Shown here piece by piece: positions 1 through 5,298 of a stretch of DNA of 5,957 nt. The position numbers and the translations under genes are program-made. The DNA lies in contig CALVKK010000063.1 of NCBI GenBank assembly GCA_944332645.1, forward strand, positions 1 through 5,957, written 5' to 3'. The notes below the pieces were generated by a model, which saw only the letters and a list, made by a program, of their open reading frames with translations, searched no databases and was not told the DNA's origin. This DNA is from an uncultured Bacilli bacterium (GTDB lineage Bacteria > Bacillota_I > Bacilli_A > RF39 > UBA660). Position 1 is the first letter of the stretch. Each line of letters starts with the position of its first letter.

Positions 1-63
1 CCTATTTTTTAATAAAATTTACTTATTTAGTTCATTTTTGCAGTTTATTTGAAAAAATGTGCA

Positions 64-101
64 AGATTTAAAATCTCACAATCCCTTTATTTATAAGGAT
101 T
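64..101. repeat. Two adjacent short dyads in non-coding DNA
   Basis: AGATTT-A-AAATCT (64-76) is a perfect 6-bp inverted repeat around one base. It is followed directly by AATCC (80-84) paired with GGATT (97-101) around an AT-rich loop. No T-run on either side makes a clear terminator. The DNA just to the right (101-160) is about 38% G+C by hand count, against about 17% in 1-60, so composition changes here. The dyads recall the arm-and-spacer layout of tyrosine-recombinase or attachment-site DNA, but no integrase lies in the window and that reading is a guess. Confidence 0.35.
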
Positions 102-116
102 TCTTGGAGGGGTTTA

Positions 117-179
117 CTAAATCGGTATCAAGCAGTTGATTACACTTTTATGCAACCCTTTATCTTGATTTTCGTTCAT
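117..179 (-). CDS. Possible 20-codon small ORF (MNENQDKGLHK...)
   Basis: ATG at 177-179 and TAG at 117-119 give 20 residues ending in CLIPI. An AAGGAAG ribosome-binding-like site (188-194) lies 8 bases before the ATG, and an in-frame GTG at 186-188 is an alternative start. It begins 40 bases downstream of the stop of the 516-residue gene on the same strand, so it could be co-transcribed with it. Composition is less AT-rich than the neighbours. The peptide has no recognisable domain. It may be a real small peptide, a remnant of a longer gene, or chance. Confidence 0.18.
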   Translation of the reverse strand: MNENQDKGLHKSVINCLIPI

Positions 180-219
180 TTTTATCACTTCCTTAATTTT
201 TCTTATATAAAAAATAATA

Positions 220-1770
220 TTATATTTCCTTTTTCATTTTAACTAAAATTTTACTTATTTTTTTATCGTTTAGTTTTAACAATTCAAGTTGCTGAATAAT
301 GCTTTCCTCGATAGTTGTAATTTGATCCAACAAAAGTTTTAACTCATTATTGTTATAAAAACTAAATAATTGTTTTTTTAAAATAGCTAATTCTATTAAC
401 GAGTTGTTACTTATTTTATAAATATGGAGCAACATTTGTTGCTGATTTTTATACTCGTCTAATAATAAATATTTAGCTTCTAAATTATGGTCTACCATTT
501 TTCTCATAGTTTTAATTGAATTATTTAACATAATTGTACTAACTAAACTTCCCAATATTTTATTTTTAAACAAAGAAAAAGGAAATAGAGAAATAGTAAA
601 ATTAACAATGTTTTTTGAAAAAATTAGCAAGGATGAAAACAATGTCTTTTTGCGATTATTAGTCTTAGTAATTTTTTGAAAATGTTCCTCAAGGTAACGA
701 TTTTGCATGATGATATTCTCTAAAACTAATTCTTGAGCTTTAATTTTTTCAAGATCAATTTTATTTTCTTTAATTGGTTTTTCTTCTTCTAAATTAACAG
801 TAACTTGTTTCTTTTTTTCATTCTCTTGCTTTGGTTGCTTTTTTTCATAAAATATATTTTTTTTCTTTAATAAAATTGCTTTAAAATCACCTTCTATTTT
901 TTCTAAAATTATATTAATGCTTTTTCCATCTTTAAGCAATTTATAATAGTCCTCTTTCATATAAATTGATTCATCAAAGCTACCTTCAAGCTCTTTATAT
1001 TTTTCTTTTAATATTTCCATTTTTTGACGTAAAAGCTTCAATTTATTTTCAAGATCATAAAAATGATTATAAATAGTAGTTTTGGTGATTTTTTCTTCTA
1101 TTTTATTAAGAAGTTCATAACTTTTTTTTAATTCATTATTGGCGTCCTTAATAAAGTTTAGATTTTCCTTTTGAATAATATCTTTCGTTTTATTTTCTTT
1201 AGTTTTGATAAAAGAAGGAGGTTGTTTTAACTGAAAATTAGATGTTTCTTCTGTTAACGGTACAGTTTTATTAAAAGGCAATGGCCTAAATTCTAATTTG
1301 TTTTTTTCTTTATTGACATTTATGGGATCATTATTTAAAAAATTTTTTTCTTCTTTCGTTGGAGATTTAATAATTTGGTTTTTGACCTCATCTTTTTTTA
1401 TAACGACTTTTTTTAATCTCGTTTGATAATATTCTTTTTTTTCGCCAGGTAATGTTTTAACAATTTTTCTCCTTAAAATGTCCACTTTTTGCTCAATCTT
1501 TTCAATATTAATATCTTTTTCCAAAGGCGCATGATCTAATTTTAATTCGATTTCCTTAAATAACGGTTCTAATTTTAATTTAGTTGCCTTTTTTCTTTTA
1601 TTATTAAAATTGAATAAGTAACCAAATGGTGCATATAAAATAGCTAATAGACTGTACGCAAAAGATTTTGATTTAGTACATTTATCTTTTTTTTCTTTAA
1701 CTTTTTTGCGTTTAATATTTATTCGCCATTGACGAAGCATGTTTTTAAAACCACCTAAAACTCTATTCAT
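220..1770 (-). CDS. Unrecognised lysine-rich coiled-coil membrane protein, 516 aa
   Basis: I do not recognise this protein. ATG at 1768-1770 is preceded by a GTGAGGA ribosome binding site 4-5 bases away. It opens with a strongly basic stretch (residues 12-36), then a hydrophobic segment at about 37-55 ending in APFGYLFNF. Lys/Glu-rich helical stretches follow at about 66-132, 200-262 and 335-368, with the heptad-like spacing of coiled coils. They are separated by proline- or charge-rich linkers (about 135-195 and 306-335). A second hydrophobic region at about 376-416 could be one membrane hairpin or two segments, and the C-terminal 85 residues are again helical. It has its own promoter and is separated from lepB by a terminator. 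A structural role at the membrane is possible, but nothing visible indicates an enzyme. I am confident that it is a gene and have no function to give it. Confidence 0.85.
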   Translation of the reverse strand: MNRVLGGFKNMLRQWRINIKRKKVKEKKDKCTKSKSFAYSLLAILYAPFGYLFNFNNKRKKATKLKLEPLFKEIELKLDHAPLEKDINIEKIEQKVDILRRKIVKTLPGEKKEYYQTRLKKVVIKKDEVKNQIIKSPTKEEKNFLNNDPINVNKEKNKLEFRPLPFNKTVPLTEETSNFQLKQPPSFIKTKENKTKDIIQKENLNFIKDANNELKKSYELLNKIEEKITKTTIYNHFYDLENKLKLLRQKMEILKEKYKELEGSFDESIYMKEDYYKLLKDGKSINIILEKIEGDFKAILLKKKNIFYEKKQPKQENEKKKQVTVNLEEEKPIKENKIDLEKIKAQELVLENIIMQNRYLEEHFQKITKTNNRKKTLFSSLLIFSKNIVNFTISLFPFSLFKNKILGSLVSTIMLNNSIKTMRKMVDHNLEAKYLLLDEYKNQQQMLLHIYKISNNSLIELAILKKQLFSFYNNNELKLLLDQITTIEESIIQQLELLKLNDKKISKILVKMKKEI

Positions 1771-1787
1771 AAAATCCTCACCGCTAT

Positions 1788-1796
1788 ATTATAACA
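1788..1796 (-). promoter_or_regulatory. Extended -10 promoter for the 516-aa gene
   Basis: On the minus strand TGT (1794-1796) directly precedes TATAAT (1788-1793), a perfect extended -10. The place of the -35 box falls inside the lepB terminator hairpin and has no TTGACA match, so the extended -10 must do most of the work. The predicted start near 1781 leaves an untranslated leader of only about 10 bases, which still contains the ribosome binding site. Confidence 0.6.
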
Positions 1797-1797
1797 T

Positions 1798-1826
1798 AAA
1801 AATTGGTTTTATTCGATAAAACCAAT
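1798..1826 (-). terminator. Intrinsic terminator of lepB, contains the stop codon
   Basis: ATTGGTTTTAT (1802-1812) pairs perfectly with ATAAAACCAAT (1816-1826) around the loop TCG. In the minus-strand transcript the hairpin is followed by UUUUU (1798-1802, the first U still within the stem). The lepB stop codon (1809-1811) lies within the stem, so the last lepB codons form the hairpin. Confidence 0.85.
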
Positions 1827-2291
1827 CGGCCAAAGACTAAATGTTGTTGTTCCTTCAATGCTATCTAAAGAAATAGGACCAATAATCCTACTATCACTTG
1901 AATTATTACGATTATCCCCCATAACAAAATAATAGCCTTCTGGAATTACGTCAATATTTAAATTAGAAAGTTTAAAATCTCTAGTTTTACTAGCAAAAGG
2001 ATCATCGATTGGTGAACCATTTATATATAATACTCCATCCTTATATTCGACCGTTTCACCTGGCAAACCAATTATCCTCTTAACTAATTTAGAATTATTG
2101 TAGTTAAAAACCACAATATCAAATCTTTCGTACGATTTGTCATATTTCTTCAAAATTAAGATTTCGCCATCTTGCAATGTATCAGCCATCGAAGTACCAG
2201 AAACAATAACTGGTGTAAAAAGGAATGCTCTTACTATTAAAACAACTATTAAAATAATTATATATGGCATTGATTCTTTTAAAATTTTCAT
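1809..2291 (-). CDS. lepB: Signal peptidase I (SipS/LepB type)
   Basis: This is the type I signal peptidase, the membrane enzyme that cuts Sec-exported preproteins on the outer face of the cytoplasmic membrane. One N-terminal membrane segment (residues 9-27) precedes the catalytic serine in SGTSM (Ser34). The general-base lysine is Lys71 in KRIIGLPGE, and the conserved MGDNRNNSSDSR box is at 124-135. At 160 residues with a single anchor it has the compact Gram-positive form. Odd point: the usual SMxPTL reads SMADTL here, with Asp in place of Pro. The ATG at 2289-2291 has only a weak GTGAGAG-like ribosome binding site. It sits directly downstream of rplS, a neighbour pair common in Firmicutes, but a terminator and a promoter lie between them. 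Confidence 0.96.
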   Translation of the reverse strand: MKILKESMPYIIILIVVLIVRAFLFTPVIVSGTSMADTLQDGEILILKKYDKSYERFDIVVFNYNNSKLVKRIIGLPGETVEYKDGVLYINGSPIDDPFASKTRDFKLSNLNIDVIPEGYYFVMGDNRNNSSDSRIIGPISLDSIEGTTTFSLWPIGFIE

Positions 2292-2309
2292 AATTTCACT
2301 CTCACTATT

Positions 2310-2338
2310 ATTATATACTATTTTTTAAAATTTTTAAA
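2310..2338 (-). promoter_or_regulatory. Probable lepB promoter
   Basis: TATAAT (2310-2315) is preceded at a spacing of 17 bases by TTTAAA (2333-2338), a 4-of-6 match to TTGACA. The -35 element almost touches the T-run of the rplS terminator (2340-2346), so lepB can be transcribed independently although it follows rplS closely. Confidence 0.6.
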
Positions 2339-2339
2339 C

Positions 2340-2362
2340 AAAAAAAGCTTCTTAAGCTTTTT
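2340..2362 (-). terminator. Intrinsic terminator of rplS, overlaps its stop codon
   Basis: AAAAAGCTT (2342-2350) pairs perfectly with AAGCTTTTT (2354-2362) around CTT, and the minus-strand transcript continues with seven U (2340-2346). The rplS stop codon (2352-2354) spans the loop and first stem base. The stem is rich in A-U pairs but perfectly matched, with a good U-tract. Confidence 0.8.
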
Positions 2363-2711
2363 CATTTCCGTCAATTAAACGTTCTTTTATTTTTGGCTGT
2401 TTTAACATTGTTCTGATATATCCAAGTTTCGCTTGTCTTACTTTACCAGTTCTAATTAATTCTATAGAATCGATAATTGGACTATTGATAGGAAACGTTC
2501 TTTCAACGCCTACTCCACCTGATGTTTTACGAACAATAAAATTCTTACTAACACCACTACCTTGAATAGCCATTACTAAACCTTCGAAAGCTTGAATTCT
2601 CTCTCTTTTTCCTTCGACAATTTTAACATTAACTCTGACGGTATCGCCAACCCTAAATTCAGGTATATCATGGCGAATTTGTTTTGAAGTTATTTTGTCT
2701 ACTAAATTCAC
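2352..2711 (-). CDS. rplS: 50S ribosomal protein L19
   Basis: L19 is a large-subunit ribosomal protein at the interface with the small subunit. The 119-residue length is normal. Family landmarks are FRVGDTVRVNVKIVEG (residues 19-34), RIQAFEGLV (38-46), VRKTSGGVGVERTFPI (60-75), SPIIDSIELIRTGKVRQAKL (77-96) and the basic end KIKERL. The start is GTG (2709-2711), the only non-ATG start among the confident genes here, with AAGGAG nine bases upstream and no ATG nearby in frame. It has its own consensus promoter and a leader hairpin, consistent with autoregulation, and ends in a terminator. mreD lies directly upstream and lepB downstream. Confidence 0.98.
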   Translation of the reverse strand: MNLVDKITSKQIRHDIPEFRVGDTVRVNVKIVEGKRERIQAFEGLVMAIQGSGVSKNFIVRKTSGGVGVERTFPINSPIIDSIELIRTGKVRQAKLGYIRTMLKQPKIKERLIDGNEKA

Positions 2712-2733
2712 GATATCACTCTCCTTTATAAAC

Positions 2734-2765
2734 TGTAATCATGAATTGCAAATCAGCGGATTACA
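2734..2765 (-). promoter_or_regulatory. L19-leader-like hairpin in the rplS 5' UTR
   Basis: In the minus-strand transcript TGTAATC (2765-2759) pairs perfectly with GATTACA (2740-2734). Inside are an asymmetric CGC/T bulge and a small TGA/TCA inner stem. It lies between the promoter and the ribosome binding site, as expected for the r-protein leader upstream of rplS in low-GC Gram-positives (Rfam L19_leader), where L19 is thought to regulate its own mRNA. Assignment rests on position, fold and a CCGCTG-like core. I could not run a covariance model. Confidence 0.6.
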
Positions 2766-2774
2766 ACACAAAAC

Positions 2775-2803
2775 ATTTTAGCACAACAGATTGTTCATGT
2801 CAA
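2775..2803 (-). promoter_or_regulatory. Consensus promoter of rplS
   Basis: A perfect TTGACA (2798-2803) lies 17 bases before TAAAAT (2775-2780). The -35 box begins immediately after the mreD stop codon (2804-2806). This is the best housekeeping-sigma match in the window, fitting a highly expressed ribosomal gene. Confidence 0.85.
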
Positions 2804-3295
2804 CTATTTACTTCTTAGTATTTTCTTTTTATTGCTATACATTTCAGTTAAAACGTAAACTATGACACAATATATAATATTTAACAACAATGAAGAATAT
2901 ATATTTTTAAATAAATCAAATAATGAAAAAGGTAAATTTTTAAATAAAACAACAAATAAATAATTTATAATTCGATATAAAACTATTACAGTTGCAGTAA
3001 TCAAGACATTAACATATAAATTATTAGATAATAAATAATTAAATAATCCCACTATAAATCCAATAATTATAAAAATAAAAAAATTTAAAAACAAAGTATC
3101 TAGGTAAGAAATATCATAAAGCAATCCAAGCAATGCTATATATTTAAAATAACGATAGTTATTATTATTAAAATAAGGGTATATTAAAACTAAAGCAACA
3201 ACAGTGAAAAGAGGCAAAAACAAACTATTTGGCAAAATATAATGTGACAGTATCCCATCTAGGAAAAAAGATATAATTGATATTAAAATTATCAT
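2804..3295 (-). CDS. mreD: Rod shape-determining protein MreD
   Basis: MreD is an integral membrane part of the elongation machinery (with MreB, MreC, RodA and PBP2) that guides lateral wall synthesis. The 163 residues are almost entirely hydrophobic, with about five membrane segments (roughly 2-17, 24-42, 51-86, 93-118, 131-150), a GLLYDISY stretch at 57-64 typical of the family, and a short basic tail. Sequence conservation in MreD is weak, so the call leans on the topology and on its place directly after mreC. Its ATG overlaps the mreC TGA (ATGA), and AGAGGA lies just upstream within mreC, indicating translational coupling. No terminator follows, and the rplS promoter starts at once. Confidence 0.9.
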   Translation of the reverse strand: MIILISIISFFLDGILSHYILPNSLFLPLFTVVALVLIYPYFNNNNYRYFKYIALLGLLYDISYLDTLFLNFFIFIIIGFIVGLFNYLLSNNLYVNVLITATVIVLYRIINYLFVVLFKNLPFSLFDLFKNIYSSLLLNIIYCVIVYVLTEMYSNKKKILRSK

Positions 3296-4140
3296 ATATT
3301 CCTCTTTAATATGGTAACATAACTAATGTTATCAAAATTAACATCTGACTGCATTTCTAAAACATTAGATAAATCAAATGTATCTGTTCTAACACCCGTA
3401 ATTTCCCCAATAACAATTCCTGCAGGAAAAATATCACCCATACCTGTAGTAGTTACCAAGGATCCTTTTTCAATCGTATTTGTTTGTGATATTCCTTCTA
3501 TAATATGTGTTTTTGTTTTACTATCATATCCACTTAAAATACCATAGACATAATCATCACCAGATTTTATTTTAACTGATATTTTTTCCACAACATCAGT
3601 TGCGGTTAACAATCTAACGGTACTATTAAATGTAGATGTTTGAATGACTTTACCAATTAATCCCTCTCCTACTACTACCGGCATATCAACAGTTACTCCG
3701 TCATGTTCGCCTCTGTTAATAATTATGGTATCTGACCAAAAATTAAGATCACGACTAATAACTGTAGCATTAATATATGTATATTCAGATAAAGCAACAT
3801 TGATATCTAATAATTTTTTCATTTCATCTAACTGTTTTTTTAATTCCTCGTTTTCGATTTGATATTTTTGATATTGAACCAATTTGTTTTTTAAATCATT
3901 GTACTCATCATACATTTGATTTTTCTTTTTACCTTCATCAATTTTTCCGATGATAAAATCAATGGGATAACTAATAATTTTTTGGACAGTTAAAACACTA
4001 TCTTTGATTGCTTTTTCAAAAACAGTTAGCTCTCTATCGGTTACTATTACATTAACAATAAAACCGAATATTAAACAGAGAAACACAATACAGATAATAA
4101 TAATTTTCTTTTTTTTAGTTTTATTTTTCTTTCTATACAT
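3292..4140 (-). CDS. mreC: Rod shape-determining protein MreC
   Basis: MreC is the extracytoplasmic scaffold of the elongation complex and links penicillin-binding proteins to MreB/MreD. Seen here: a basic N-terminus (RKKNKTKKKK), one membrane anchor (13-33), a coiled coil at about 68-113, then the double beta-barrel region 121-278 with landmarks INATVISRD, INRGEHDGV, MPVVVGEGLIGKV and VTTTGMGDIFPAGIVIGEI. The length of 282 matches the family. ATG at 4138-4140 has an AAAGGGAG site 9 bases upstream. mreB is not upstream as in Bacillus; an XRE regulator is there instead, with no clear terminator between them, so part of the transcription may come from the regulator gene. Confidence 0.97.
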   Translation of the reverse strand: MYRKKNKTKKKKIIIICIVFLCLIFGFIVNVIVTDRELTVFEKAIKDSVLTVQKIISYPIDFIIGKIDEGKKKNQMYDEYNDLKNKLVQYQKYQIENEELKKQLDEMKKLLDINVALSEYTYINATVISRDLNFWSDTIIINRGEHDGVTVDMPVVVGEGLIGKVIQTSTFNSTVRLLTATDVVEKISVKIKSGDDYVYGILSGYDSKTKTHIIEGISQTNTIEKGSLVTTTGMGDIFPAGIVIGEITGVRTDTFDLSNVLEMQSDVNFDNISYVTILKRNI

Positions 4141-4160
4141 ATTATCTTTCTCCCTTTTAT

Positions 4161-4189
4161 ATTATAACCTACTTATCAATATTTTAAAA
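4161..4189 (-). promoter_or_regulatory. Probable mreCD promoter
   Basis: A perfect TATAAT (4161-4166) lies just upstream of the mreC ribosome binding site. The -35 position at a 17-base spacing reads TTTTAA (4184-4189), a weak match. It lies within 50 bases of the stop of the XRE gene, so mreCD may be served by this promoter and by read-through. Confidence 0.45.
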
Positions 4190-4208
4190 GAAAAAAGAAC
4201 AATACTAT

Positions 4209-4568
4209 TTATTTGAAATTAAGTTTACTTTTAATTCTTTCAACTGTTCTTTTTGGATTACTGCAAAACATATTATATAATTCACGATTCTGTTTGATTG
4301 ACTCAATTATTTGAATGTCATTTTTAGCCATTTTTACTGGATATTCTTCATTATTCTCATCTATAACACGTATATCTAAACCTAAAACATACTTCGCATC
4401 AAGATCTAATATCTCAATTAATTTTAAAAAATTGCTCATATTAGGTGTTCGAGTCCCTTTCTCATAGCCACAGATTGAAACTTTAGAAACTCCCAATAAA
4501 TTGCCTAGTGTCTCTTGCGATAATTTTTTGGCTATCCGCGCTTCTTTTAATCTTTCGCCGATTATCAT
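4209..4568 (-). CDS. XRE-family HTH transcriptional regulator, 119 aa
   Basis: This is a DNA-binding repressor-type protein. Starting at ATG 4566-4568 it reads MIIGERLKEAR. The ATG has GGAGGT 7 bases upstream, which decides it over the longer reading from an upstream TTG. The Cro/C1-type HTH covers residues 4-62: helix 2 at SQETLGNLLG (17-26) and the recognition helix at SKVSICGYEKG (28-38), followed by the usual TPNMSNFLKLIEILD. The C-terminal part (about 75-119) is a charged helical tail that may serve oligomerisation. There is no membrane segment, so it is not RodZ despite lying next to mreC. It is transcribed divergently from a second XRE gene across a region with repeated palindromes, so self-repression is likely. 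Its targets are unknown. Confidence 0.9.
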   Translation of the reverse strand: MIIGERLKEARIAKKLSQETLGNLLGVSKVSICGYEKGTRTPNMSNFLKLIEILDLDAKYVLGLDIRVIDENNEEYPVKMAKNDIQIIESIKQNRELYNMFCSNPKRTVERIKSKLNFK

Positions 4569-4589
4569 TATATCTACCTCCGTAATCAA

Positions 4590-4653
4590 TTTGTTAACAT
4601 TATTATATCATATCTAAAAGTATTTACAACTTTTTTAATTTTTTGTTAACATT
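4590..4653. repeat. Two identical 12-bp operator-like repeats 52 bp apart
   Basis: TTTGTTAACATT occurs at 4590-4601 and again at 4642-4653. Each copy contains the perfect 8-bp palindrome TGTTAACA. The first copy covers the predicted transcription start of the minus-strand XRE gene, and the second lies just upstream of its -35 box. The 52-base spacing is about five helical turns, so both copies face the same side of the DNA, as expected for cooperative repressor binding (inference). Confidence 0.7.
4602..4629 (-). promoter_or_regulatory. Extended -10 promoter of the minus-strand XRE gene
   Basis: TATAAT (4602-4607) is preceded by TGA, giving a TGnTATAAT extended -10. TTGTAA (4624-4629) is a 4-of-6 -35 match at 16 bases. 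The promoter lies between the two 12-bp palindromic repeats. Confidence 0.75.
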
Positions 4654-4656
4654 TAC

Positions 4657-4685
4657 TTGAAATTAATTTATAGTTAATGTATAAT
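4657..4685 (+). promoter_or_regulatory. Promoter of the plus-strand XRE gene
   Basis: TTGAAA (4657-4662, 5 of 6) and a perfect TATAAT (4680-4685) are separated by exactly 17 bases. The -35 box starts four bases after the second 12-bp palindromic repeat. The -10 box is inside the GTTAAT-N5-ATTAAC dyad, so this promoter looks repressible. Confidence 0.8.
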
Positions 4686-4689
4686 TAAC
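4673..4689. promoter_or_regulatory. Operator-like dyad over the -10 of the plus-strand XRE gene
   Basis: GTTAAT (4673-4678) and ATTAAC (4684-4689) form a perfect 6-bp inverted repeat with a 5-base gap. The GTTAA half-site is shared with the TGTTAACA palindromes to the left, suggesting that the same or a related protein binds all three. The site fully covers the -10 box. Confidence 0.6.
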
Positions 4690-4706
4690 ATAAGGAGTTG
4701 ATATGA

Positions 4707-4919
4707 ATGAATAAACTGCAAGAATATCGTATTAAAAATAATTATAGCTGTCAAGACATGGCGAACAAACTAAAAATTAGTAAATCTTTTTATTGGCAAA
4801 TTGAAAATGGAAAAAGAAGATTAAGCTATGAAGCAGCCTTGAATATAGCAAAAATATTTAAAACTAAACCTGATAACATTTTTTATGAAGATTACTCATA
4901 TAAAAAACAAGAACCTTAA
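4707..4919 (+). CDS. Small Cro-like XRE HTH regulator, 70 aa
   Basis: This is a single-domain DNA-binding protein of the Cro/C1 type. It begins MNKLQEYRIKNN. Helix 2 is SCQDMANKL (14-22), the recognition helix is SKSFYWQIENGKR (25-37), and the pattern closes with ALNIAKIFKTKPDNIF. It has no effector or dimerisation domain beyond the HTH. AAGGAG (4692-4697) is 9 bases from the ATG. A second ATG at 4703 is better spaced but meets TAA after three codons (ATGAATGAATAA), so translation starts at 4707. It is divergent from the 119-aa XRE gene and convergent with ssb, with 4-base overlapping ends and a shared terminator. Antagonism with its neighbour in a CI/Cro manner is inference. Confidence 0.88.
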   Translation: MNKLQEYRIKNNYSCQDMANKLKISKSFYWQIENGKRRLSYEAALNIAKIFKTKPDNIFYEDYSYKKQEP

Positions 4920-4933
4920 GCTTCTTGTTTTTT
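4902..4933. terminator. Bidirectional terminator between the XRE gene and ssb
   Basis: AAAAAACAAGAA (4902-4913) pairs perfectly over 12 bases with TTCTTGTTTTTT (4922-4933) around an 8-base loop. T-runs at both ends make it work in either direction. Both overlapping stop codons (TAA at 4917-4919 plus, TAA at 4916-4918 minus) lie in the loop. Confidence 0.9.
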
Positions 4934-5248
4934 ACTTGATAGAAAAGTAACTCTTTCAGCGACCACTTCCATAATGTTATGTTTGACAGCTTCTGGATAT
5001 TCAACTATTCTTGTTTGGATACGACCACGAACTCCAATCAAATCACCCTTTTTGCAATATTCAGCAGTCGTTTCAGCAATACCCTTCCACAAAACACAAG
5101 AAATATAATCAGTATCATATTCCCCATCAATGTTCTTGTAAGAACGTTGAACTGCTAAAGTGATATTAGTAACTTTCGTCCCGTTTTCTGTCTCTCTAAC
5201 TTCCGGTTCTTTAACGATTCTACCTACCAATATTGATTGGTTTAACAT
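4916..5248 (-). CDS. ssb: Single-stranded DNA-binding protein, short SsbB-like form
   Basis: SSB coats single-stranded DNA in replication, repair and recombination. The OB-fold fills residues 3-104, with NQSILVGRIVKEPEVRE at the start, ITLAVQRSYKN, YISCVLWKGIAE (Trp54) and GRIQTR. ATG at 5246-5248 with AAAGGAGG 6 bases upstream is preferred to the longer reading from 5281, which begins inside the promoter. The 110-residue protein ends SSKKQEA and lacks the Gly/Gln-rich linker and acidic DDDIPF-like tip by which standard SSBs recruit partners. It therefore resembles Bacillus SsbB (YwpH, used in transformation) more than SsbA. It is also not flanked by rpsF/rpsR but stands alone with its own promoter and terminator. 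I cannot tell whether the genome has a second, full-length SSB. Confidence 0.94.
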   Translation of the reverse strand: MLNQSILVGRIVKEPEVRETENGTKVTNITLAVQRSYKNIDGEYDTDYISCVLWKGIAETTAEYCKKGDLIGVRGRIQTRIVEYPEAVKHNIMEVVAERVTFLSSKKQEA

Positions 5249-5269
5249 TAAATTCCTCCTTTCAAACTC

Positions 5270-5298
5270 AATATAACACATTTGAAAGTCAGGCTCAA
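5270..5298 (-). promoter_or_regulatory. ssb promoter (extended -10)
   Basis: TATATT (5270-5275) preceded by TGT forms an extended -10, and TTGAGC (5293-5298) lies exactly 17 bases upstream. A perfect dyad covers the spacer and -35, which suggests control. Confidence 0.7.

Noticed and set aside
1..219. tRNA or intact attachment site at the left edge
   Set aside because: No cloverleaf, T-loop GTTCRA motif or repeated core could be found on either strand; only the dyads were kept.
2137..2328. Plus-strand ORF antisense to lepB
   Set aside because: Complement of the well-supported lepB N-terminus; hydrophobicity mirrors the membrane anchor.
3326..4216. Three plus-strand ORFs antisense to mreC
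   Set aside because: All are shadows of mreC, with no ribosome binding sites of their own.
4209..4568. XRE gene next to mreC as RodZ
   Set aside because: RodZ has an HTH followed by a membrane segment and a periplasmic domain; this protein has no membrane segment and ends at 119 residues.
4566..4589. Longer XRE start at TTG 4589
   Set aside because: The ATG at 4566-4568 has GGAGGT at ideal spacing and starts exactly at the HTH; the extension would include the ribosome binding site.
5246..5281. Longer ssb start at 5281
   Set aside because: The extra 11 codons overlap the -10 box and the ribosome binding site; the SSB family begins at MLNQSILVGR.
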